This document shows positions 7,728 through 12,876 of a DNA stretch of 12,876 nt, one piece after another. How positions within the stretch are numbered: the first letter of the stretch is position 1; every line of letters starts with the position of its first letter. Source of the stretch: Spirochaetales bacterium (GTDB taxonomy: Bacteria; Spirochaetota; Spirochaetia; DTKZ01). The position numbers were made by a program, and so were the translations under genes. The stretch is from assembly GCA_031274005.1 (NCBI GenBank), contig JAISQU010000238.1, positions 1-12,876 of the forward strand, written 5' to 3'. The notes under the pieces are model-generated. The model searched no databases. It saw only the letters and a list, made by a program, of their open reading frames with translations, and was not told the origin of the DNA.

Positions 7728-8425
7728 CCGCTGTTTTTGTCAACTGCGCGGCTGTTCTTGCGGGGTCTGTAACCGGATATTTCTTTCATAAAAAGATTCA
7801 CGACGAGTTTAAAAATACCGTGTATATAGCCGTGGGCGTCTTTACTCTGGTTATCGGAATGTCTATGGCCCTGGAGTCAAAACGCATCGTCTACCTTGCT
7901 TTTTCCCTTGTCGCCGGCGGGCTTCTTGGCGGAAAGCTCGACATAGAAGGGAAGATTTACGCTTTTGGGGAACTGCTCAAAAGGCGTTTTGTCCGCGGCG
8001 CGGCGCAGGACGCGTATGGCTTTGCCTCCGGTTTTCTGAACGCGTCGGTACTGTTTTGCGTGGGCGCGATGAGCCTGGTGGGTTCCTTCAAGGCCGGGAC
8101 AGAGGGCGATTACACCCTTATTCTTACAAAATCCGTTATGGATGGTTTTATGGCTGTTCTGATGACGGCCGCCATGGGCCCCGGCGTGGCCTTCTCGGTT
8201 ATTACGATTCTTGTGTACCAGGGCGGGCTTACGCTTCTTGCCGTGTTCATCAAACCCTGGGTCTCTCTCCTCATGCTGAGCGAGCTGACCGGCACGGGCG
8301 GCGCGCTTATCCTGATGATAGGCTTTAACCTTCTTGAGTTAAAACACATCAAAACCGGCAACTTTATTGCGGCCCTTGTTATCACAGCCGTATTAGTCTT
8401 GTGCGATCCCCTCGCGGGCGTTTAA
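7724..8425 (+). CDS. DUF554 (YdfK/YqgA-like) integral membrane protein
   Basis: A 233-residue inner-membrane protein of the DUF554 family, for which I know no established function. The family pattern is clear: a small N-terminal helix (VNCAAVLAGSVTGYF), FLNASVLFCVGAMSLVGS (104-121), KSVMDGFMAVLMTAAMGPG (136-154), VYQGGLTLLA (164-173) and a C-terminal ILMIGFNLLELKHIKTGNF. Hydrophobic segments lie at about 3-21, 33-50, 54-70, 102-122, 138-178, 190-204 and 212-229. Small and glycine residues are abundant in the helices, as in transporters. The ATG overlaps the outer-membrane factor's stop by 4 nt (ATGA) with GGAGG at 7709-7713, so it is translated as part of the efflux operon and is its last gene. 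Whether it contributes to export or only shares the transcript is unknown. Confidence 0.88.
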   Translation: MTAVFVNCAAVLAGSVTGYFFHKKIHDEFKNTVYIAVGVFTLVIGMSMALESKRIVYLAFSLVAGGLLGGKLDIEGKIYAFGELLKRRFVRGAAQDAYGFASGFLNASVLFCVGAMSLVGSFKAGTEGDYTLILTKSVMDGFMAVLMTAAMGPGVAFSVITILVYQGGLTLLAVFIKPWVSLLMLSELTGTGGALILMIGFNLLELKHIKTGNFIAALVITAVLVLCDPLAGV

Positions 8426-8495
8426 AGCCTTAAAGAGCGAAAAAACCATAGGAGCCTGTTGCGCTTAAGGCGGCGCAATTTTGCGGGAGGTAATG

Positions 8496-8519
8496 CGTTT
8501 TCGGGTCTTCCCGAAAATG
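8496..8519. repeat. 10-bp hairpin, TCTT loop
   Basis: CGTTTTCGGG at 8496-8505 pairs with CCCGAAAATG at 8510-8519 with a single G-T wobble. It lies 70 nt past the DUF554 stop and may protect or end the efflux-operon transcript. No T-run follows on the forward strand. Confidence 0.55.
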
Positions 8520-8537
8520 AAGAGCCGCCTTCGGCTC
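8514..8537 (-). terminator. Possible intrinsic terminator of glgP
   Basis: Read on the reverse strand, stem GAGCCG-AAGG-CGGCTC (8537 to 8522) is followed at once by TTCATTTT (8521 to 8514), giving a hairpin and T-rich tail about 70-95 nt after the glgP stop. The stem is short (6 bp) and the tail is interrupted, so this is moderate evidence only. Confidence 0.4.
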
Positions 8538-8580
8538 ACAGTTATTAGAAGTCCCACGGCTCCCGGGAGCGGCTTTTAAC

Positions 8581-8606
8581 GATGCTTTCGCGGGCGCGAA
8601 AACATC
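8581..8606 (-). repeat. 12-bp hairpin abutting the glgP stop codon
   Basis: GATG-TTTCGCG at the left pairs with CGCGAAA-CATC at the right with one C/A mismatch and a two-base turn; the arm ends directly against the glgP TAG at 8607-8609. There is no T-tract on either side, so a role in mRNA 3' protection or in pausing is more likely than classic termination. Confidence 0.5.
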
Positions 8607-11126
8607 CTACCTTTTCGGATTCCTCGCGTTGTCCAGGGTGTCCGTCGGGTTTTCGTCAAGATCAATGGAAACCGGTTTGACCTTCCAGATTTCCCCGGCG
8701 TACTCGCGTATTGTTCTGTCGGAGGAAAATTTGCCGGACTTCGCCACATTGAGTATGGCCTTTTTCGTCCACTCGGCGGGCTTTTTGTACAGCTCCGACA
8801 CCTTCCTCTGGGCTTCCGCGTAGGAGGCAAGGTCGGCCAGATGCAGATAGCGGTCGTGGTTGTACAGCATCTCACGAATGGGATCAAAAATACCCGGTTC
8901 GTTGTAGTTGAACGTACCGGAAAAAATCATTTTCAGGGCTTCCCCTATGGCGGGACACTCCTCCGCGAAACGCGCGGCGTTGTAGTTTTTTTTCAGTTCC
9001 GTTGCTTCGGGAGTTTTCAGGCCGAAGATAAAAATATTCTCCTCTCCCACTTCTTCGGCGATTTCGATGTTCGCGCCGTCCAGGGTTCCGACCGTCAGGG
9101 CGCCGTTACACATAAACTTCATGTTACCCGTTCCCGATGCTTCGGTACCGGCCGTTGATATTTGTTCGGATATATCCGCCGCAGGAAAAAGCCTCTCCGC
9201 GAGTGAGACACGGTAATTCGGCAAAAAGAAAACCTTCAGCACGCCGTTTATGTCCGGATCGTCATTTATTACCGTAGAAAGATTGCCTATAAACTTAATG
9301 ATGAGCTTTGCCATTGTGTAACCCGGCGCGGCCTTGCCGCCTATAAAGAAAGTCCGGGGAACAAAATTCTGCGTACCGTTTTTTTTGAGATCGTTGTACA
9401 GCATCACGATATGCAGGGCGTTGAGGAGCTGTCTTTTGTACTCGTGCATGCGTTTGACCTGAATGTCGAAGATGGAATCGGGATTTATCTGCCAGCCGAA
9501 CTCCGTATTAAGCTGCCTGATCAGTTTGATTTTTGCCTCGCGTTTGACCTGCCGGAATTTCTCCTGAAAGGCCGCGTCCTCCGCATGGGGAATAAGTTTT
9601 TTCAGATCATCCATATCGGTAATCCAGGCGTCGCCTATGGTTTCTGTAATAAGAGAGGCGAGCCCGGGGTTCGCTTTCAGAAGCCAGCGGCGCTGGGTGA
9701 TGCCGTTTGTTTTATTGTTAAAGCGCTGGGGAAAAAGAGCCGCAAGCTCCGGCACCAGATGCGATTTCAGAAGCTCCGTATGCAGCGCGGCGACCCCGTT
9801 TGTGGAATGCGAAGCGACGATACACAGATTCGCCATGCGAATCTGTTTGGGATCAGATTCTTCGATAATGCTGACGGCGCGGACTTTGTTCTGGTCGCCG
9901 TGGAAACGGATAATGGCGTCTTGCAGAAAATACTTGTTGATTTCGTAAATGATTTGCAGGTGCCGGGGAAAAAGTTTTTCCAGCATGGGCACAGGCCATT
10001 TTTCGAGGGCCTCCGGCATAAGGGTATGGTTTGTGTACCCGAAAGTCGCCACGGTGATGTCCCAGGCGGTCTTGAAGTCGAGCCTTTCAACATCGATGAG
10101 GACGCGCAGCAGTTCAGGAATCGCCATAGAGGGGTGCGTATCGTTGAGCTGAATCGCGACATGGTTCGGAAAATCTTTCCAGAACGCGCCGGTTTTCTTG
10201 AAACGGCGGATGATGTCCGCGAGGGAGCAGGCGACAAAAAAGTATTGCTGCTTCAGGCGCAGTTCCTTACCCAGATAGAGTGTATCGTTGGGGTAAAGCA
10301 CCTTGGTCAGGTTTTCGGCGTTGACTTTCGCGGAAACCGCGTCAACATAGTCGCCTGTGTTGAACTCCGCAAAATCGAACTCCTGCGGCGCGCGGGCGCT
10401 CCACAGACGCAGGGTGTTGACCGTCCGTCCGCCGTAGCCGACTATAGGCATATCGTAGGCTACGCCCTGTACAACCTGGGTATCAATCCAGTGGCTGGAC
10501 TGTTTACCGTTTTCCGTCAGGGTCTCTACCCTGCCGCCGAAATTGACATCAACCGTCGTGTCGGTCCGTTCAATTTCCCAGGGGCATCCCCCGTGCGTCC
10601 AGTCGTCGGGGTGTTCGACCTGCCAGCCGTTTTCGATTTCCTGACGAAAAATGCCGTAATCATAGCGCAGGCCGTACCCGAAGGCGGGAAGATCAAGCGT
10701 GGCGAGGGAATCCAGAAAACACGCGGCAAGCCTCCCCAGGCCCCCGTTGCCAAGACCCGCGTCCACTTCTTCTTCGCGGATTTCCTCGAACCTGTAGCCC
10801 AAATCGCTTAGCGCCTTTTCCATGTCGGCCGAGATACCGAGGTTATAGGCGTTGTTCCCCATGGAGCGGCCCATCAGAAACTCAAGAGACAGGTAATACA
10901 CCCGCTTTGCCTTTGTATTGTGATGCGTCTGCTGGGTTTTTATCCACTGGTTTACAAGCCTGTCGCGTACGGCGTAGGCCAGAGACATAAACCTGTCATG
11001 CCCCGATGCGTTGTACTTGTCCAGCCCCAGGCTATATTTCAGATGTTCGGCGAAACCCCATGCGAGCGACTCCGCGTCGTGGCCCATACGGGATGTAAGT
11101 TTTTTCCCTTTATCGTCGTTTGCCAT
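8607..11126 (-). CDS. glgP: Glycogen/starch (alpha-glucan) phosphorylase, GT35
   Basis: PLP-dependent cytoplasmic enzyme that releases glucose-1-phosphate from the non-reducing ends of glycogen with inorganic phosphate. The 839 residues match the family's usual 800-850. Motifs in order: LGNGGLGRLAACFLDSLATL (125-144), QLNDTHPSMAIPEL (326-339), GYTNHTLMPEALEKWP (363-378), NKTNGITQRRWL (471-482), QVKRMHEYKRQLLN (556-569) and the PLP segment EASGTGNMKFMCNGALTVGT, with the Schiff-base lysine K670. The N-terminus begins directly with the family core and lacks the phosphoserine region of animal enzymes. GAAGGA at 11139-11144 is the best ribosome site but sits 12 nt from the ATG; M14 is a weaker alternative start. 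It lies 61 nt downstream of hom on the same strand, with a hairpin between, and converges with the efflux operon. A 466-codon open frame antisense to it (9411-10811) has no protein-like features. Confidence 0.96.
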   Translation of the reverse strand: MANDDKGKKLTSRMGHDAESLAWGFAEHLKYSLGLDKYNASGHDRFMSLAYAVRDRLVNQWIKTQQTHHNTKAKRVYYLSLEFLMGRSMGNNAYNLGISADMEKALSDLGYRFEEIREEEVDAGLGNGGLGRLAACFLDSLATLDLPAFGYGLRYDYGIFRQEIENGWQVEHPDDWTHGGCPWEIERTDTTVDVNFGGRVETLTENGKQSSHWIDTQVVQGVAYDMPIVGYGGRTVNTLRLWSARAPQEFDFAEFNTGDYVDAVSAKVNAENLTKVLYPNDTLYLGKELRLKQQYFFVACSLADIIRRFKKTGAFWKDFPNHVAIQLNDTHPSMAIPELLRVLIDVERLDFKTAWDITVATFGYTNHTLMPEALEKWPVPMLEKLFPRHLQIIYEINKYFLQDAIIRFHGDQNKVRAVSIIEESDPKQIRMANLCIVASHSTNGVAALHTELLKSHLVPELAALFPQRFNNKTNGITQRRWLLKANPGLASLITETIGDAWITDMDDLKKLIPHAEDAAFQEKFRQVKREAKIKLIRQLNTEFGWQINPDSIFDIQVKRMHEYKRQLLNALHIVMLYNDLKKNGTQNFVPRTFFIGGKAAPGYTMAKLIIKFIGNLSTVINDDPDINGVLKVFFLPNYRVSLAERLFPAADISEQISTAGTEASGTGNMKFMCNGALTVGTLDGANIEIAEEVGEENIFIFGLKTPEATELKKNYNAARFAEECPAIGEALKMIFSGTFNYNEPGIFDPIREMLYNHDRYLHLADLASYAEAQRKVSELYKKPAEWTKKAILNVAKSGKFSSDRTIREYAGEIWKVKPVSIDLDENPTDTLDNARNPKR

Positions 11127-11155
11127 GATTCTTTTCCGTCCTTCATTTAATGGAG

Positions 11156-11183
11156 TTGTTCAGAAACTCTATCTTCTGAACAA
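11156..11183 (-). repeat. 10-bp hairpin between hom and glgP
   Basis: TTGTTCAGAA (11156-11165) and TTCTGAACAA (11174-11183) are exact reverse complements around an 8-nt loop. The hairpin starts 4 nt after the hom stop and ends about 30 nt before the glgP ATG in transcription order. No T-run follows on the reverse strand, so read-through into glgP is plausible. A competing 5-bp hairpin (11153-11157 with 11165-11169) shares its glgP-proximal arm, so the two cannot form together. Confidence 0.6.
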
Positions 11184-11187
11184 TTTC

Positions 11188-12519
11188 CTAATCTTTACAT
11201 TCATCCACAATATTCAGGCACACAGGATCTTCTACAACAACACGCGCCGCCCTTAACGCGCCCAGAGCCTTGCGAACATTTTTCTCTTTTGCCGAATGGG
11301 TCACAATAACAACCGGAACCTTGCCGCGCTGCCTGCCCGATTCTTCAGGAATTTCCTTTTGAAGAACGCTCGCTATACTGATGCCGTTTTTGCCCAGGCT
11401 GGCGGTGATTTTCGCAAGAACTCCCGCCGTATCGTTTACCATAAAACGCAGATAGAAACGGGAAACCGTTTCGCCAAAGGGAAGCTGCTTCGCTTTTTTT
11501 GTTTTGTCGCTCCAGATGCCGAGGTTTTTGAAAAGAAGCCTCTGCGTTCCCAGAGCGCAGGAAACAATATCCGACACAATGGCGGAAGCCGTGGGAGAGC
11601 CTCCGGCGCCCCGTCCATAGTACATGGTGTGGCCGGTTTTGTGACCGTAAACGCTGATCGCGTTAAAGGGGCCGGATACCCACGCAAGAGGATGCTCGCG
11701 GGAAATAAAGGCGGGATGTACCCGCAGGGCCAGCCCATTTTCCAGCCGGGACGCCACGGCAAGCAGTTTTACGACATAGCCGAGCCGGCAGCCAAATTCC
11801 ACATCCATACTTTGCAGACAGTCTATGCCCGTTACAGGTATTGCCTCAAGATTGATTTTTTGCCCAAAGGCGAGGGACGCCAGAATCGCGAGTTTGTGCG
11901 CGGAATCCATGCCCGACACATCAAGGCCGGGATTGGCCTCCGCAAGGCCGCCCGCCTGCGCGCCGGCAAGCGCGTCCTTATAGGACTGACCCTTGTCTAT
12001 CATTTGCGTCAGTATGTAGTTGCAGGTTCCGTTGACGATACCGTAGAGGGCGTCAATCCTGTTGGCGATAAGGCCGTCGCAGAGCGCTCTAATAATGGGG
12101 ATACCGCCCCCGCAGCTTGCCTCGAACGCAAGGGTTACATGATTTTTGCGCGCCAGGGACAGCAGCGCCGGCCCCGCGTGAGCCAAAAGGGCCTTGTTGG
12201 CTGTTACCACATGTTTCTTTGCCAGAAGGGCCTTCTCGATAAAATCCTTCGCGACGCTCAGGCCGCCGACGAGTTCCACAATAATGGAGATATCAGGATC
12301 GTTCAAAACAACGCCAAGTTTCGTTTCAAAAAGTTTTTTATTCAGGCCAAGTTTTACGGCGTTATCGAAGTTCTTGTCAACAATGTACTTGAGATTCAGG
12401 CTGAGCCCGGTTTTTTCCAAAAGCAGTTCCTTGTCCTTGATGAGCGCGAGGGCCGTTGCCCCGCCTACAGTTCCGCACCCAAGAATTGCTATTCCAATAT
12501 CGATGTGTTTTTTGCGCAT
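11188..12519 (-). CDS. hom: Homoserine dehydrogenase with C-terminal ACT domain
   Basis: Reduces aspartate semialdehyde to homoserine with NAD(P)H, the branch step to threonine and methionine. The 443 residues match the ACT-containing bacterial form. Domains in order: a Rossmann fold with AILGCGTVGG (11-20) and VVTANKALLA (104-113, K109); a catalytic domain with GIVNGTCNYIL (160-170), GGLAEANPGLDVSGMDSAHK (190-209) and likely catalytic E194, D205 and K209 at the spacing of the yeast enzyme's E208, D219 and K223; and an ACT domain (about 352-431, RFYLRFMVNDTAGVLAKI), where threonine feedback would act. The frame is open to 12585, but the perfect AAGGAGG at 12527-12533, 7 nt before ATG 12519, and the fact that the longer start would lie inside the 12569-12602 hairpin, decide the shorter start. 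glgP follows downstream after 61 nt. There is no aspartokinase fusion, and no thrB or thrC in the window. Confidence 0.96.
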   Translation of the reverse strand: MRKKHIDIGIAILGCGTVGGATALALIKDKELLLEKTGLSLNLKYIVDKNFDNAVKLGLNKKLFETKLGVVLNDPDISIIVELVGGLSVAKDFIEKALLAKKHVVTANKALLAHAGPALLSLARKNHVTLAFEASCGGGIPIIRALCDGLIANRIDALYGIVNGTCNYILTQMIDKGQSYKDALAGAQAGGLAEANPGLDVSGMDSAHKLAILASLAFGQKINLEAIPVTGIDCLQSMDVEFGCRLGYVVKLLAVASRLENGLALRVHPAFISREHPLAWVSGPFNAISVYGHKTGHTMYYGRGAGGSPTASAIVSDIVSCALGTQRLLFKNLGIWSDKTKKAKQLPFGETVSRFYLRFMVNDTAGVLAKITASLGKNGISIASVLQKEIPEESGRQRGKVPVVIVTHSAKEKNVRKALGALRAARVVVEDPVCLNIVDECKD

Positions 12520-12526
12520 TTTTCCC

Positions 12527-12533
12527 CCTCCTT
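12527..12533 (-). promoter_or_regulatory. hom: Ribosome binding site that fixes the hom start
   Basis: AAGGAGG on the reverse strand, 7 nt before ATG 12519. It replaces the longer open-frame start at 12585 as the start codon. Confidence 0.85.
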
Positions 12534-12535
12534 TA

Positions 12536-12565
12536 ATAGTAACCGATTTAGGGGAGTCGTGTAAA
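12536..12565 (-). promoter_or_regulatory. hom: Possible sigma-70 promoter of hom
   Basis: On the reverse strand TTTACA (12565-12560, 5 of 6 to the -35 consensus) is followed after 18 bases by TACTAT (12541-12536, 4 of 6 to the -10). The start would fall almost on the Shine-Dalgarno, giving a very short leader. TTGCCT with TAAATC 17 bases later, a few bases further upstream, is an alternative. Neither is strong. Confidence 0.3.
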
Positions 12566-12568
12566 CCA

Positions 12569-12602
12569 GGCAACTTCCCCCGCATCGGCGGGGGAAGTTG
12601 CC
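12569..12602. repeat. 15-bp perfect hairpin upstream of hom
   Basis: GGCAACTTCCCCCGC at 12569-12583 is the exact reverse complement of the bases at 12588-12602, with loop ATCG. This is by far the strongest stem in the window. It lies just upstream of the possible hom promoter. Part of it recurs at 12732-12754. It has no T-tract on the forward strand. A REP/MITE-type repeat, a terminator of a gene to the right, or a regulator site are all possible. Confidence 0.7.
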
Positions 12603-12731
12603 CCGGAAATTGCGGTAAAAGCCGCCGGTACGCTATCCGCTGTAAAACAAATCGCCTGAAAATAACGCCCGCGCCCGGCGAGGGCTGTTCCGGTTATGTC
12701 CTGCCCGCACATTTCCGTGAAAGCGTCTCCT

Positions 12732-12754
12732 CCCGCATCGGCGGGGGAAGTTGC
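12732..12754. repeat. Second copy of the hairpin sequence (23-nt exact match)
   Basis: These 23 bases are identical to 12579-12601, in direct orientation 153 bases away. The copy keeps the loop and whole right arm, but its left arm is changed further out (CTCC before TCCCGC), so only about 5-7 bp of stem remain. This looks like an eroded copy of the same repeat. Confidence 0.65.
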
Positions 12755-12799
12755 GGACTAGTATCTTGATTACACTAAATCATAAGAAAAGAATTCTAA

Positions 12800-12826
12800 C
12801 CGCAGAGAGCGCAAAGGACGCAGAGA
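12800..12826. repeat. Three units of a 9-nt periodic repeat (NCGCARAGR)
   Basis: Consecutive 9-mers read CCGCAGAGA, GCGCAAAGG and ACGCAGAGA. The phase and the CGCARAG core are kept in all three. From general knowledge, CGCAGAG-type 9-nt-period runs occur between genes in many unrelated bacteria; I cannot confirm a family name here. Confidence 0.55.
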
Positions 12827-12876
12827 ATAGGAGAAAACAGTACATGCAAGGCGGGAACGGGCTTTTTTACCATTTG

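Larger units (their letters stand above)
8426..8606. other. Convergent spacer packed with inverted repeats
   Basis: This spacer lies between the ends of the rightward efflux operon and leftward glgP. It holds five inverted repeats: TTGCGC/GCGCAA at 8459-8464 and 8473-8478; a 10-bp stem at 8496-8519; GAGCCG/CGGCTC at 8522-8537; the 12-bp palindrome GCTCCCGGGAGC at 8559-8570; and a 12-bp stem with one mismatch at 8581-8606. Several arms can pair alternatively (for example 8522-8527 with 8557-8562, and AGCCGC 8523-8528 with GCGGCT 8569-8574, the latter followed by a short T-run). A bidirectional transcription end zone is the simplest reading. No gene is seen. Confidence 0.7.
12520..12876. other. 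Non-coding region upstream of hom
   Basis: This stretch holds the hom ribosome site and possible promoter, a 15-bp perfect hairpin, a 130-base GC-rich segment with no recognisable gene, a partial second copy of the hairpin sequence, then an AT-rich stretch with a 9-nt-period repeat. At the far right an ATG at 12844, preceded by AGGAG at 12829-12833, opens an 11-codon frame that runs off the window (MQGGNGLFYHL). It could begin a rightward gene, but this cannot be judged from 33 bases. Confidence 0.55.

Noticed and set aside
107..8460. Shared 9-mer AACAGGCTC (107-115) and GAGCCTGTT (8452-8460)
   Set aside because: A 9-base inverted match between two places in 12.9 kb is expected by chance and the flanks do not extend it.
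9411..10811. 466-codon open frame antisense to glgP
   Set aside because: The sense strand holds every glycogen phosphorylase motif; the antisense product has no recognisable features.
11296..12564. 422-codon open frame antisense to hom
   Set aside because: It mirrors homoserine dehydrogenase codons, reads through a promoter-like region and looks like no protein family.
12520..12585. 22-codon N-terminal extension of hom
   Set aside because: The longer start lies within a 15-bp hairpin and a perfect Shine-Dalgarno supports ATG 12519.
12569..12754. CRISPR array suggested by the repeated GC-rich palindromic sequence
   Set aside because: There are only two copies, 153 bases apart, one with a damaged arm, and no intermediate repeat; spacing and number do not fit an array.
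12844..12876. Start of a rightward gene at ATG 12844
   Set aside because: Only 11 codons are visible before the edge; AGGAG is 10 nt upstream, but this is not enough to call a gene.

Overview
The window is moderately GC-rich bacterial chromosome with AT-richer spacers. It shows no rRNA, tRNA, phage or transposase genes. A complete tripartite RND efflux system, with an outer-membrane factor carrying a signal peptide, indicates a cell with an outer membrane. The protein style and hairpin-rich spacers fit a spirochete such as a termite-gut-type Treponema, but that is inference and could not be tested here.

Layout. Bases 1-428 are a non-coding leader with two tight hairpins and, at its right end, a near-consensus sigma-70 promoter (372-400) and a strong Shine-Dalgarno (418-425). 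They drive a rightward block of five tightly packed genes: a dihydropyrimidinase/hydantoinase-type amidohydrolase (429-1775), a periplasmic adaptor (1781-3103), an HAE1-type RND pump (3100-6231), a TolC-type outer-membrane factor (6231-7727) and a DUF554 membrane protein (7724-8425). The junctions are +5, -4, -1 and -4 nt, so one coupled operon is very likely. A convergent spacer (8426-8606) crowded with inverted repeats follows. The leftward genes are glycogen phosphorylase glgP (8607-11126) and, upstream of it on the same strand, homoserine dehydrogenase hom (11188-12519), separated by 61 nt holding a 10-bp hairpin. The right end (12520-12876) is non-coding, with a 15-bp perfect hairpin, a second copy of part of it, and a short 9-nt-period repeat.

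How the genes work together. Adaptor, pump and outer-membrane factor should form one envelope-spanning export channel. The amidohydrolase at the operon head and the DUF554 protein at its end are the unexpected partners; their co-expression suggests, but does not prove, a link between a cyclic amide/ureide and the exported substrate. hom (aspartate-family amino acids) and glgP (glycogen breakdown) are core metabolism. No clearly new system is visible. The best leads are the amidohydrolase-RND operon and the structured spacers.

Two starts were moved inward from the longest open frame: the adaptor begins at 1781 and hom begins at 12519, where a perfect Shine-Dalgarno lies.
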